From contig NZ_CP043318.1 of NCBI RefSeq assembly GCF_001984825.2, forward strand, positions 1,364,001-1,428,000: a stretch of DNA of 64,000 bases, given 5' to 3'. This document shows positions 9,133 through 19,000 of this stretch, one piece after another. The translations under genes and the position numbers were made by a program. A model generated the notes under the pieces. The model saw nothing but the letters and a program-made list of their open reading frames with translations, had not been told where the DNA came from and ran no database searches. The stretch comes from Enterobacter chengduensis (GTDB lineage Bacteria; Pseudomonadota; Gammaproteobacteria; Enterobacterales; Enterobacteriaceae). Positions within the stretch are counted from its first letter, which is position 1. The number at the start of each line of letters is the position of its first letter.

Positions 9133-9712
9133 CGCTCTCCTCCTGAGCCAGCCCGCGCCACATGGCCTCAAAACCCAGCGATTTAAAATCAACGGCACGG
9201 GAAGGATCGCGGGTGGCAAACTCCATGGTGGTTTCCGCCAGCGATAAGAACAGCGCATCGCCAAAGGTCTTAAATTCATCCGACATAAACACCGGGCGCA
9301 CCGAACGACGGCACAGTTCATGGAGCTCCGGGAACATCTCTTTCACCGCCAGTTCCGTCTCGGCGCTCAGCTTTTCACTGACGCCAATCTGGCGAATCGC
9401 CGCATGCGCAACCGGGTTACGAATGCCCCAGTCCACATAGCTGTTCCAGATATTGCGGGTATGTTCTTTAGGCAGCGTGATGGTGCGATCGAGGTTCGCC
9501 AGCATGGTCTGGCAGAGATCCTGCTTCAGGTGCAGATAGAGGGCATTCAGCAGATCGTCTTTCGTAGCAAAGTAGCGGAACAGGGTGCCTTCGGCGACGC
9601 CCGCCCTGCGGGCAATAAGCGCCGTTGAGGCGGCAATGCCTGACTGTGCAAACGCCGCCGTTGCGGCTTCCAGTAAGGCCTGTGTTTTATCTTCACTCTT
9701 CGGACGTGCCAC
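9122..9712 (-). CDS. ramR: TetR-family repressor RamR
   Basis: Local repressor of ramA (and romA); in Salmonella and Klebsiella its loss raises RamA and AcrAB-TolC efflux. The 196 residues carry an N-terminal TetR helix-turn-helix ([16 protein letters not shown], near residue 30) and a ligand-binding C-terminal domain closely matching RamR ([25 protein letters not shown]). The start is GTG at 9712, giving MARPKSEDK, with AGGAGG nine bases upstream; residues before this are unrelated to the family. It is divergent from romA, with the RamR palindrome in between. The frame is intact, so repression is probably functional. Confidence 0.94.
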   Translation of the reverse strand: MARPKSEDKTQALLEAATAAFAQSGIAASTALIARRAGVAEGTLFRYFATKDDLLNALYLHLKQDLCQTMLANLDRTITLPKEHTRNIWNSYVDWGIRNPVAHAAIRQIGVSEKLSAETELAVKEMFPELHELCRRSVRPVFMSDEFKTFGDALFLSLAETTMEFATRDPSRAVDFKSLGFEAMWRGLAQEESDGQ

Positions 9713-9802
9713 TAAATTTTTCCTCCTGTCAATTATAAAAACCCTGATTGAAACACGTGCTTTGACACGCTGCAACGCGGAATGTCAAAGATCGAAAACG
9801 TC

Positions 9803-9830
9803 TTGACGACTTTATCATCATATCTATAAT
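9803..9830 (+). promoter_or_regulatory. romA-ramA sigma70 promoter
   Basis: TTGACG at 9803-9808 and a consensus TATAAT at 9825-9830, with a 16-bp spacer, lie 73 bp upstream of the romA start. The RamR palindrome begins inside the -10 box, so bound repressor would block polymerase. Confidence 0.75.
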
Positions 9831-9848
9831 GAGTGCTTACTCACTCAT
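9829..9848. promoter_or_regulatory. RamR operator
   Basis: ATGAGTG-N6-CACTCAT, a perfect 7-bp inverted repeat identical in form to the RamR-binding palindrome described upstream of ramA in Salmonella and Klebsiella. It overlaps the last two bases of the -10 box of the romA-ramA promoter. Confidence 0.88.
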
Positions 9849-9902
9849 AATCAAGTTTACCCTGCGCACACCGTCGGATGGGGCGCGTTTTCGGGTCAGG
9901 AT

Positions 9903-11006
9903 ATGAAAAAACCTCTCTTCATCTGCGTGGTGTTAATCATGATTATTGCTTCAGCCGCGAGTTTGCCGTTTGTTCTGAATGCCGGATTCGGCCAGCCGCC
10001 TCAGGGTGAACGGCTCACTGAAGTGGAGGCCTCCCCACAGTATCGCGAGGGGAAATTCCACAATACGCTGCCGACGCCTGGCTTTACCGGGCAACAAAAT
10101 ATGCTTGTGGCGTGGTGGCAATTTCTGACCCGTAAAACCGAAAACGCCCGCCCGGCTCAGCCGCTGCCGCTGGTGAAAACCCATCTGGCGAGCCTGCCTC
10201 TGGAGCAGGACACCCTGGTGTGGCTCGGCCACTCCTCGTGGTATCTGCAGCTCGCGGGCAAACGCATCCTGATCGATCCGGTGCTCGGCAACTATGCCGC
10301 GCCGTTCTCGTTTCTCAATAAAGCGTTTGACGGCGAGTATCCGTGGCGCGCTGAAGGCATGCCGGCGATCGACCTGCTGATTATCTCGCACGATCACTAC
10401 GATCACCTGGATTACGCCACCATCCGGGCGCTACTGCCGAAGGTGAAGCGCGTGGTGACGCCGCTTGGGGTAGGGTCACACCTGCGCTACTGGGGGATGA
10501 AGCCTGAAATTATTGACGAGCGCGACTGGAACCAGTCGGTACGCATCAGCGATGAATTGACGGTGCACGTGCTGCCGGCGCGCCACTTCTCCGGGCGCGG
10601 CATCAAGCGTGACCAGACCCTGTGGGGCAGCTTTATGTTCGTCACGCCAGCCCAGAAGGTTTACTACAGCGGGGATTCCGGTTACGGCCCGCACTTTAAG
10701 GCCATCGGCGAGCAGTTTGGCGGCGTGGATTTAGCCATCATGGAAAACGGCCAGTACGACCAGGACTGGAAATACATCCACATGCTGCCGGAGGAAACGG
10801 CGCAGGCCTCGGCGGATCTGAACGCGAAAGCCGTGGTGCCCGGGCATAACGGGCGCTTCGTGCTGGCGAAACACGCGTGGAACGATCCGCTGATCCAGCT
10901 GGCAAAAGCCAGCCAGGGTAAAAATTATCGGTTGCTCACGCCTGAACTGGGCGAGCCCGTCCGGGTGAATGACGCCACGCAGACCTTTCGCGCGTGGTGG
11001 GAATAA
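9903..11006 (+). CDS. romA: RomA, metallo-beta-lactamase-fold protein
   Basis: Member of the metallo-beta-lactamase superfamily close to the NAPE-PLD/UlaG-like lipid hydrolases. RomA was named for its effect on porin levels and multiple resistance in E. cloacae, but its substrate is not established. The protein has 367 residues. An N-terminal hydrophobic segment (residues 5-25) suggests membrane anchoring or export. It carries the zinc motif ISHDHYDHLD (near residue 163) and further ligands around LPARHFSG, YYSGDSGYG and VVPGHNGRF. It is the first gene of the ramA transcript, 32 bp ahead of ramA. Confidence 0.93.
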   Translation: MKKPLFICVVLIMIIASAASLPFVLNAGFGQPPQGERLTEVEASPQYREGKFHNTLPTPGFTGQQNMLVAWWQFLTRKTENARPAQPLPLVKTHLASLPLEQDTLVWLGHSSWYLQLAGKRILIDPVLGNYAAPFSFLNKAFDGEYPWRAEGMPAIDLLIISHDHYDHLDYATIRALLPKVKRVVTPLGVGSHLRYWGMKPEIIDERDWNQSVRISDELTVHVLPARHFSGRGIKRDQTLWGSFMFVTPAQKVYYSGDSGYGPHFKAIGEQFGGVDLAIMENGQYDQDWKYIHMLPEETAQASADLNAKAVVPGHNGRFVLAKHAWNDPLIQLAKASQGKNYRLLTPELGEPVRVNDATQTFRAWWE

Positions 11007-11038
11007 TGTTTAAGCAAGAAGCAGAGGGGGACAGCAGT

Positions 11039-11380
11039 ATGACCATTTCCGCTCAAGTCATCGACACTATCGTCGAATGGATCGACGACAACCTGCACCA
11101 GCCATTACGTATCGAAGAGATTGCCCGCCACGCGGGTTACTCGAAGTGGCACCTTCAGCGGTTGTTTATGCAGTACAAAGGGGAGAGCCTGGGGCGCTAC
11201 ATCCGTGAACGCAAGCTGCTGCTGGCGGCACGCGATCTGCGTGAGTCCGACGCGCGGGTGTACGATATCTGCCTGCGGTACGGGTTTGACTCGCAGCAGA
11301 CGTTTACCCGCATCTTCACCCGGACGTTCAACCAGCCGCCTGGGGCGTACCGCAAAGAGAACCATAGCCAGACGCATTAA
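11039..11380 (+). CDS. ramA: AraC/XylS-family transcriptional activator RamA
   Basis: Monomeric activator of the MarA/SoxS/Rob group that raises acrAB-tolC and lowers OmpF, giving multidrug resistance when over-produced. It has 113 residues and consists only of the two helix-turn-helix subdomains: IEEIARHAGYSKWHLQRLF (near residue 22) and YDICLRYGFDSQQTFTRIF (near 78). The ATG at 11039 follows GAGGGGG and gives the canonical MTISAQVIDTI start; a longer frame from 10994 runs back into the end of romA. A T-tailed REP-like hairpin follows. Confidence 0.96.
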   Translation: MTISAQVIDTIVEWIDDNLHQPLRIEEIARHAGYSKWHLQRLFMQYKGESLGRYIRERKLLLAARDLRESDARVYDICLRYGFDSQQTFTRIFTRTFNQPPGAYRKENHSQTH

Positions 11381-11394
11381 CATGCCGCATCCAG

Positions 11395-11428
11395 GCCGGG
11401 TAAGGCGTAGCCGCCACCCGGCTTTTTT
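11395..11428 (+). terminator. REP-like hairpin with U-tract after ramA
   Basis: GCCGGGT/ACCCGGC arms (11395-11401 and 11416-11422) followed by six T residues. The hairpin belongs to the REP-like family of this window but here also forms a plausible rho-independent terminator for romA-ramA, converging with ybdJ. Confidence 0.7.
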
Positions 11429-11434
11429 GTGGGC

Positions 11435-11683
11435 TCACGACGCCAGTGAAAACCAGCGGCGCCAGACGAAACGCAGTACGAAGAATTCGATGGCGCCCAG
11501 CAGTAAAAACCACACGCAGAACAGAATGGTGTAAAGCTGGTTCAGATCGACCATGTGAAAGGTCTGAACCAGCTTCTGCGCCAGCACCAGGCCCAGCGAC
11601 GGCGCGGGTAACAGCAGGCAGGAGAGCAGGGCCAGCAATAAAATGCCGCCTGCCGTAAGCAGCGATTCTAACGGGTGTTTCAT
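11435..11683 (-). CDS. ybdJ: YbdJ, DUF1158 inner-membrane protein
   Basis: Small membrane protein of 82 residues with two hydrophobic helices (about 10-35 and 50-72) and a basic C-terminus (RFVWRRWFSLAS). It aligns end to end with E. coli YbdJ (MKHPLE start, FFVLRFVWRRWF end). No function is known for the family. It sits between ramA and the small peptide gene, in the position expected from the E. coli nfsB-ybdF-ybdJ-ybdK order. Confidence 0.92.
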   Translation of the reverse strand: MKHPLESLLTAGGILLLALLSCLLLPAPSLGLVLAQKLVQTFHMVDLNQLYTILFCVWFLLLGAIEFFVLRFVWRRWFSLAS

Positions 11684-11853
11684 CGTAATGTTAATCGTCA
11701 GTTAAAAATGTCATTGTCCGGCATCCTGTAACGTAAAGCAATATCAGCCACTCTGGCGTCATTGAATAATATGAAGAGATTATTTTGCGAATAAATAACA
11801 AAACGCAGCCCGATATTTATATTAATATCGCGTTGTGTAAATAAATGTCTTTA

Positions 11854-11964
11854 TCAGGAAAATAATTTTACAAATGTATAGGTGCTATAACCAATTAACG
11901 TGGCAATAACAATGGCTGCGATGATATATAACACCAGTCGGCGTCCGCGATAAATACCCCACAT
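11854..11964 (-). CDS. 36-residue single-pass membrane peptide
   Basis: Small ORF reading MWGIYRGRRLVLYIIAAIVI and ending TYTFVKLFS. A basic N-terminal patch (residues 6-9) precedes one strongly hydrophobic helix (10-26), the layout of a bacterial small membrane protein with a cytoplasmic N-terminus. A strong GAGGGGG Shine-Dalgarno lies five bases ahead of the ATG. It occupies the otherwise empty 470-bp gap between ybdJ and the P-type ATPase. Function is unknown; small proteins of this sort often regulate a neighbouring transporter, but that is inference. Confidence 0.7.
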   Translation of the reverse strand: MWGIYRGRRLVLYIIAAIVIATLIGYSTYTFVKLFS

Positions 11965-12160
11965 GGTTCCCCCTCGTTTAGTATTGGTTTAGAAACATTT
12001 TGTAAAAATCAGGTCGTCAAATTAGTTTTAATCAGTTTTGAATAACCGAGAAGTCATTATATTGCGGTAGATCAAATTTACCCGCAAGACTTTAAAGCGA
12101 ATTTATTTAGCCAGAAAGGAATTCAGGCTTCTGTTCACCGGATATTGAAGGAAAAATACG

Positions 12161-14869
12161 ATGACCGAAAAAAAACGCTCCCCAAACATGCCGCCTTCCG
12201 GCGGGCTGGCATACCAGCAGACCATAGAGCAGGTGCTCGCTCACGCGCAGAGCCAGGCCAGCGGTCTGGATCGTGCAGAGGCGCAGGCGCGTCTGCAAAA
12301 AACAGGGCCCAACGCGCTGCCGGAGAAAAAAGGCAAGCCTGCCTGGCTGCGTTTTTTAGCCCATTTTAATGATGTATTGATTTATGTCCTGCTGGCCGCC
12401 GCCGTATTAACGGCAGTAATGGGCCACTGGGTCGATACGCTGGTTATTTTGGGCGTGGCGGTAATCAATGCCTTAATTGGCCATATTCAGGAAAGTAACG
12501 CGGAAAAATCGCTGAAGAGTATTCGTAATATGCTCTCCAGCGAGGCGCGCGTTATTCGCAATGGCAACCATGAAACCATACCGACGACTGATATAGTCCC
12601 GGGCGATATTATTGTATTACGCGCCGGGGATCGTATTCCGGCGGATATGCGTTTAATTGAGGCGCATAATTTACGCGTGGAAGAGGCGATTCTGACCGGC
12701 GAATCCACCGTGGTGGATAAACACGTTAATCAGCTGAGCGGCGAATTACCGCTGGGCGATCGCACCAACATGGTCTTCTCCGGGACGACCGTGAGCGCGG
12801 GCGGCGGCGTTGGCGTGGTCACCGCGACCGGTCAGGAGACGGAACTCGGCCATATCAACCAGATGATGGCGGGCATTGAAAAACATCGCACGCCGCTGCT
12901 GGTGCAGATGGACAAGCTGGGTAAGGCGATCTTCGCGATTATTCTGGCGATGATGGCCGCGCTGTTTGTCTTCAGCCTGGCGTTCCGCGAGATCCCGATG
13001 GGCGAGCTGCTGCTCTCCCTGATTAGCCTGGCGGTGGCCTCCGTGCCGGAAGGTCTGCCTGCGATTATCTCTATTATTCTCTCCCTGGGCGTGCAGGCGA
13101 TGGCGCGCAAGCGGGCGATTATCCGCAAGCTGCCGACGGTTGAAACGCTCGGCGCGATGACCGTAGTCTGCTCGGATAAAACCGGCACCCTGACGATGAA
13201 CGAGATGACGGTTAAAGCCATCATCACCGCCGACGCCTGCTACCGCGTGGACGGCAACAGCTACGAGCCGGTAGGCAACATCTACCTGGAAGGCAGCGAC
13301 GAGCCGGTCCACATCCAGCCGGGCACCGTGCTGGAGCAGTACCTGCGCACCATCGACCTGTGTAACGACAGCCAGCTGATTCAGGACGAGCGCGGCCTGT
13401 GGGGCATCACCGGCGGCCCGACCGAGGGCGCGCTGAAGGTGCTGGCGGCGAAGGCCAGCCTTGAGCCGGTCATGACCACGCTGGTCAATAAGATCCCGTT
13501 CGACTCGCAGTACAAGTACATGAGCACCCACTACCAGATTGGCGGTGAGGAGCAAATCCTGATCACCGGCGCGCCGGACGTCATTTTCGCCCTGTGCGCG
13601 CAGCAGCAGACCCGCCACGGTGCGGACGCCTTCAACCGCGTGTACTGGGAAAGCGAGATGGAGCGCTATGCGCGTCAGGGGCTGCGCATGGTTGCGGCGG
13701 CGTTTAAGCCTGCAAACGGCGAACAGGAACTGACGCACGACGACCTGAGCCACGGCCTGATCTTCCTCGGCATAGCCGGGATGATGGATCCCCCGCGCCC
13801 GGAAGCGATTGACGCCATTAACGCCTGCCAGCAGGCGGGGATCCGCGTGAAGATGATCACCGGGGATCACCCGCAGACGGCGATGAGCATCGGCCAGATG
13901 CTGGGGATCAGCAACAGCGAGCAGGCGGTCACCGGCTATGAGCTGGAGAAGATGGACGACGCTACGCTGGCGGACGCGGCGGTGAAGTACGACATCTTTG
14001 CCCGTACCAGCCCCGAGCATAAGCTGCGCCTGGTGAAAGCGCTGCAGGACAAAGGTGAAATCGTCGGCATGACCGGTGACGGCGTGAACGATGCCCCGGC
14101 GCTGCGTCAGGCTGACGTCGGCATCGCCATGGGCATCAAGGGCACGGAAGTGACCAAAGAGGCGGCGGATATGGTCCTGACGGACGATAACTTCGCCACC
14201 ATCGCCAGCGCGGTGAAGGAGGGGCGTCGCGTTTACGACAACCTGAAGAAGACGATTCTGTTCATCATGCCGACCAACCTGGCGCAGGGGCTGCTGATTG
14301 TGATTGCGCTGCTGGCGGGGAACATCATTCCGCTGACGCCGGTGCTGATTTTGTGGATGAACATGGCGACCTCCGCCACGCTCTCCTTCGGGCTGGCCTT
14401 TGAGGCCGCCGAGCGCAACATCATGCGCCGTCCGCCGCGTCAGACCGGACAGCACGTGATGGACGCCTACGCCGTCTGGCGCGTGGCCTTCGTCGGCACC
14501 ATGATTGCCATCGCCGCCTTCGCGCTGGAAGCCTGGCTGGCCCCGCGCGGCCACAGCGCGGAATTCATCCGCACCGTGCTGCTGCAGATGCTGGTCTGCG
14601 CCCAGTGGGTGTACATGATTAACTGCCGCAACACCGAAGGGTTCTCCCTCAACCGCGGCCTGCTGGCGAATAAAGGGATCTGGCTGGTGACGGGCGTGCT
14701 GTTCCTGCTTCAGGCGGCGATTATCTACCTGCCGTTTATGCAGATGCTGTTCGGCACCGAAGCGCTGCCGCTGCGCTACTGGTTTGTGACCCTGGCGGTT
14801 GCAGCGGCGATGTTCTTCGTCGTCGAAATCGAGAAGCGACTGACCCGCAGGTTCCGTAAGGCTGCATAA
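12161..14869 (+). CDS. P2A-type cation-transporting ATPase
   Basis: Inner-membrane P-type ATPase (902 residues) of the Ca2+/Na+ transporting P2 group. Visible motifs in order: actuator loop LTGES (near residue 172), M4 ion-binding SVPEGLPAII (near 297), phosphorylation motif SDKTGTLT with the aspartate at residue 339, the nucleotide-binding KIPFDSQYKYMS, MITGDH (near 565) and the hinge TGDGVNDAPALR. About ten TM helices fit. PEGLP favours the SERCA/PMR1-like or Na+/K+-like branch over H+ or Mg2+ pumps. The start has AAGGAAAAATACG upstream. It stands alone in its operon beside a two-gene RND pump; the ion is not determined. Confidence 0.9.
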   Translation: MTEKKRSPNMPPSGGLAYQQTIEQVLAHAQSQASGLDRAEAQARLQKTGPNALPEKKGKPAWLRFLAHFNDVLIYVLLAAAVLTAVMGHWVDTLVILGVAVINALIGHIQESNAEKSLKSIRNMLSSEARVIRNGNHETIPTTDIVPGDIIVLRAGDRIPADMRLIEAHNLRVEEAILTGESTVVDKHVNQLSGELPLGDRTNMVFSGTTVSAGGGVGVVTATGQETELGHINQMMAGIEKHRTPLLVQMDKLGKAIFAIILAMMAALFVFSLAFREIPMGELLLSLISLAVASVPEGLPAIISIILSLGVQAMARKRAIIRKLPTVETLGAMTVVCSDKTGTLTMNEMTVKAIITADACYRVDGNSYEPVGNIYLEGSDEPVHIQPGTVLEQYLRTIDLCNDSQLIQDERGLWGITGGPTEGALKVLAAKASLEPVMTTLVNKIPFDSQYKYMSTHYQIGGEEQILITGAPDVIFALCAQQQTRHGADAFNRVYWESEMERYARQGLRMVAAAFKPANGEQELTHDDLSHGLIFLGIAGMMDPPRPEAIDAINACQQAGIRVKMITGDHPQTAMSIGQMLGISNSEQAVTGYELEKMDDATLADAAVKYDIFARTSPEHKLRLVKALQDKGEIVGMTGDGVNDAPALRQADVGIAMGIKGTEVTKEAADMVLTDDNFATIASAVKEGRRVYDNLKKTILFIMPTNLAQGLLIVIALLAGNIIPLTPVLILWMNMATSATLSFGLAFEAAERNIMRRPPRQTGQHVMDAYAVWRVAFVGTMIAIAAFALEAWLAPRGHSAEFIRTVLLQMLVCAQWVYMINCRNTEGFSLNRGLLANKGIWLVTGVLFLLQAAIIYLPFMQMLFGTEALPLRYWFVTLAVAAAMFFVVEIEKRLTRRFRKAA

Positions 14870-14878
14870 CGAAAACCT

Positions 14879-14977
14879 TACCCCTCACCCTAACCCTCTC
14901 CCCACCGGGGAGAGGGGACCGCCCGGTGCTGTTTTCTCCTTCGCCCCTTTGGGGAGAGGGCCGGGGTGAGGGGTGAA
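14879..14977. repeat. Long inverted repeat of the CCCTCTCC family
   Basis: A left arm reading CCCCTCACCC then ACCCTCTCCCC and a right arm GGGGAGAGGG then GGGGTGAGGGG form an imperfect long hairpin between the ATPase stop codon and the RND adaptor start. It belongs to the same dispersed family as the copies at 3402, 38804, 45516 and 59014. Confidence 0.7.
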
Positions 14978-14996
14978 ATCACGCTGAGGTACCCCC

Positions 14997-16061
14997 ATGA
15001 AACTCCCGCTCCTGTTCGCGCTCCTCGCCTGCACCCTGCAGCCCACATTTGCCGCCGCCATTCCCGTGCGCGTTGCCACCGTCGAGCAGACCGCCCACGC
15101 CGCCGAACGGCAGATCCCGGGCCGCATCGAGGCCATCCACACCGTTGAGCTGCGCGCGCGTACGGAAGGCGTCATTACCAAAATTCACTTCCGCGACGGG
15201 CAGTACGTGAAAAAAGGCGACGTGCTGTTCGAGCTGGACGACGCCGAGCCGCGCGCCGCCCTGCGCCTCGCGCAGGCCGAAGTGAAAAGCGCCGAAGCCA
15301 CGCTGCGCCAGGCTCAGCAGCAGCTGTCCCGCTTTGAAAGCCTGGGCAGCAGTAAGGCCATCAGCCGTCATGACGTGGACAACGCCCGCATGCAGCGGGA
15401 CGTGGCAAGCGCCGCGCTGGAGCAGGCAAAAGCCCGGCTCGACGCCCGCAACGTGACCCTGACCTACACCCGAATCGCCTCGCCGAATGACGGTCGCGTG
15501 GGGCATAGCCAGTTCCACGTTGGCAGCCTGGTGAATCCCGCAAGCGGCGTGCTGGTGGAGGTCGTACAGCTTGACCCGATCCGCATCGCCTTTGCGCTGG
15601 AAGAGGGCGCGTTTGCCACCAAAGCCGGAGAGCATGCGGATATCCGCGCCATGAAGCAGGCCTGGCAGGCGCTGATCGACAGCAACGGCCAGCGCGTCAG
15701 CGGCGAGCTGACGTCGGTGGATAACCGCATCGACCCGCGCACCGCCAGCGTGATGCTGCGCGCCGAGTTTGCCAATCCGCGCCATCAGCTGCTGCCCGGC
15801 GGCAATGTGAACGTGTATTTGCGCCCGGCAAGCGAGCAGCCGGTACTGATCCTGCCCGCCGCCGCCGTACAGCAGAACGGCGACGGTTTCTTTGCCTGGG
15901 TGGTGAATGCCGACGGTAAAGCCGAAATGCGCCCGCTGAAGGTTGCCGGACAGATCGGCCAGCAGTTTCAGATTGCCTCCGGCGTAAAGTTCGGTGAGCG
16001 AGCAATTACTGACGGCGCGCAGCGCGTGCAGCCCGGCGCGGCCGTTCAAATACTGAATTAA
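14997..16061 (+). CDS. RND efflux periplasmic adaptor subunit
   Basis: Membrane-fusion (HlyD/AcrA-type) subunit that links an inner-membrane RND pump to an outer-membrane channel. It has 354 residues. The signal peptide (about residues 1-20, ending FAAA) lacks the lipobox cysteine found in AcrA. Next come the lipoyl half (ELRARTEGVITKIHFRDGQY), a coiled-coil hairpin (residues 95-150, LRQAQQQLSRFE), and the beta-barrel and membrane-proximal domains. Only nine bases, containing GGAG, separate it from the pump gene, so the two are co-translated. No regulator is adjacent. Confidence 0.9.
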   Translation: MKLPLLFALLACTLQPTFAAAIPVRVATVEQTAHAAERQIPGRIEAIHTVELRARTEGVITKIHFRDGQYVKKGDVLFELDDAEPRAALRLAQAEVKSAEATLRQAQQQLSRFESLGSSKAISRHDVDNARMQRDVASAALEQAKARLDARNVTLTYTRIASPNDGRVGHSQFHVGSLVNPASGVLVEVVQLDPIRIAFALEEGAFATKAGEHADIRAMKQAWQALIDSNGQRVSGELTSVDNRIDPRTASVMLRAEFANPRHQLLPGGNVNVYLRPASEQPVLILPAAAVQQNGDGFFAWVVNADGKAEMRPLKVAGQIGQQFQIASGVKFGERAITDGAQRVQPGAAVQILN

Positions 16062-16070
16062 GGAGCCATC

Positions 16071-19000
16071 ATGCTGACGTTTTTCATCAAACGCCCGCGC
16101 TTCGCGATGGTGATTGCGCTGGTCATCACCCTGCTGGGGGCCATCGCGCTGAAGATTATTCCGGTAGAGCAGTACCCGCAGATCACGCCGCCGGTGGTGA
16201 ACGTCTCGGCCAGCTGGCCGGGTGCGAGCTCGGCCGACGTGGCGGAGGCCATCGCCACGCCGCTGGAGACCCAGCTGAACGGCGTGGATCATATGCTGTA
16301 CATGGAGTCCACCAGCTCGGACGACGGCTCCTATAGCCTGAACATCACCTTTGCGGCGGGTACCGATCCGGACCTCGCCGCCATCGACGTGCAAAACCGC
16401 GTGGCGCAGGCCGTGGCGCAGCTCCCCACCGAGGCGCAGCAAAACGGCGTGCAGGTGCGCAAGCGCGCCACCAACCTGATGATGGGGGTAAGTCTTTACT
16501 CACCGAATAACACCCACACGCCGCTGTTCGTCAGCAACTACGCCAGCACCCAGGTGCGCGAGGCGCTGTCGCGCCTGCCGGGCGTCGGTCAGGTGCAGAT
16601 GTTTGGCGCGCGCGACTACAGCATGCGCATCTGGCTGCGTCCGGACCGCATGAACGCCCTCAACGTCACCACCGATGACGTGGCGCAGGCGCTGAGCGAG
16701 CAGAACGTGCAGGGCGCGGCAGGCCAGGTCGGCACGCCGCCGGTGTTTAACGGCCAACAGCAGACCCTGACCATCAACGGGCTGGGGCGCTTAAGCCAGG
16801 CCGAAGACTTTGCCGACATCATCATCCGCGCGGGCGAGATGGGCCAGCTGGTGCGCCTGAAGGACGTGGCGACAATCGAACTCGGCTCGCGCAGCTACAG
16901 CTCCGGCGCGCAGCTGAACGGGCACGACTCCGCCTATCTCGGCATCTACCCGACGCCGTCCGCCAACGCCCTGCGCGTGGCCGACGCGGTGCGCGCGGAG
17001 CTGGAGCGCCTCTCGACGCGCTTCCCGGACGATCTGGTCTACGAGGTGAAATTCGACACCACCGCCTTTGTGGCCGCCACCATTAAAGAGATCGGCGTCT
17101 CGCTGGCGCTGACGATGCTGGCGGTGGTGGTCGTGGTGTCCCTGTTCCTGCAAAGCTGGCGCGCGACGCTGATTGTCGCGATCGCCATTCCGGTGTCGCT
17201 GGTGGGCACCTTTGCGGTGCTCTATACGCTCGGCTACTCCGCCAACACGCTGAGCCTGTTCGCCATTATTCTGGCGCTCACCATGGTGGTGGATGACGCC
17301 ATCGTGGTGGTGGAGAGCGTCGAAACGCTGATGGCGGAAGGGCAGAGCCGCACGGCGGCGACCGCGCTGGCGCTGCGCCAGATTGCCGGTCCGGTCATCG
17401 CGACGACGCTGGTGCTGCTGGCGGTGTTTGTGCCGGTGGCGCTGCTGCCGGGGATCGTCGGCGAGCTGTACCGCCAGTTCGCGGTGACGCTTTCCACGGC
17501 GGTCACGCTTTCAAGCCTGGTGGCGCTGACACTGACGCCCGCCCTGTGCGCGATGCTGCTGCGTCCGCGCCCGGAGAAGCCTGCGGCGATTTATCGCGCC
17601 TTTAACCGCGGGCTGGACGCCACGCGCAGTCGCTATAGCCGGATCGTGAGCCTATTCACCCTGCGCCCGTGGCTGGCGCTGCTGGCTACCGCAGGCGCGG
17701 CGGCCGTGGTGGCGTTCAGCTTTACGTCAATGCCAAAAGGCTTCCTGCCGCAGGAGGACCAGGGCTACTTCTTCGCCAGCGTTCAGCTGCCGGAAGCGGC
17801 CTCGCTGGAGCGTACCGAAGCGGTAATGACCACCGCGCGCGCGCTGATCGCCAAAAATCCGGCGGTGGAGGACGTGATTCAGGTTTCCGGATTTAACATC
17901 CTCAACGGCACCAGCGCGTCCAACGGCGGGTTTATCTCCATCATGCTCAAAGACTGGAGCGAGCGCCCGCCGCTGGACGAGGTGATGGGCACCCTGCAGC
18001 GTCAGCTGCTGGCCCTGCCGGAAGCCACCATCATGACCTTCGCGCCGCCGACGCTGCCGGGGCTCGGCAACGCCTCCGGCTTCGACCTGCGCATCCAGGC
18101 GCAGGCGGGGCAAAGCCCGGCGGAGCTGGAGCGCGTCACGCGCGGGGTGCTGATGAAGGCCAACCAGCACCCGCAGCTGAGCCGCGTGTTCACCACCTGG
18201 AGCAGCAGCGTGCCGCAGCTGACCCTGACCGTTGACCGCGAGCGCGCTGCCCGCCTCGACGTGCCGGTGTCGCGCATCTTCAGCAGCCTGCAAACCGCCT
18301 TCGGCGGCACGCGCGCCGGGGATTTCAGCATCAACAACCGCGTCTACCACGTGGTGATGCAAAACGAGATGCAGTGGCGCGAGCGCGCCGAGCAAATCAG
18401 CGAGCTGTTCGTGCGCAGCAACAGCGGCGAGCGGGTTCGCCTGAGCAACCTCGTCACCATCACGCCGAGCGTTGGCGCGCCGTTCCTGCAGCAGTACAAC
18501 CAGTTTCCGTCCGTGTCGGTGAGCGGCTCGGCGGCGGAGGGGGTGAGCAGCAGCACCGCGATGGCGGTGATGAGCGAGATTCTGGCGGAGAGCCTGCCTG
18601 CGGGGTACGACTACGCCTGGAGCGGCATGTCGTATCAGGAGCAGCAGACCGGCAACCAGGCGATATGGATCGTGCTGGCGGCGGTGGTGATGGCATGGCT
18701 GTTTCTCGTCGCCCAGTACGAGAGCTGGACGCTCCCGGCGAGCGTGATGCTCTCGGTGCTGTTTGCCATCGGCGGGGCGCTGGTCTGGCTGTGGCTGGCG
18801 GGCTATGCCAACGACGTCTACGTGCAGATTGGCCTGGTTTTGCTGATCGCACTCGCGGCGAAAAACGCGATACTCATTGTGGAGTTCGCCCGCGCGCGGC
18901 GCATGGACGGGATGACGATTGCCGATGCCGCGCGGGAAGGGGCGTCGCGCCGCTTCCGCGCGGTGATGATGACCGCCGTGTCGTTTATTATCGGCGTCCT

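Noticed and set aside
12746..14554. 602-residue open frame opposite the P-type ATPase
   Set aside because: Low-complexity H/R/Q-rich translation, antisense to a fully conserved ATPase; no independent start site or homology.
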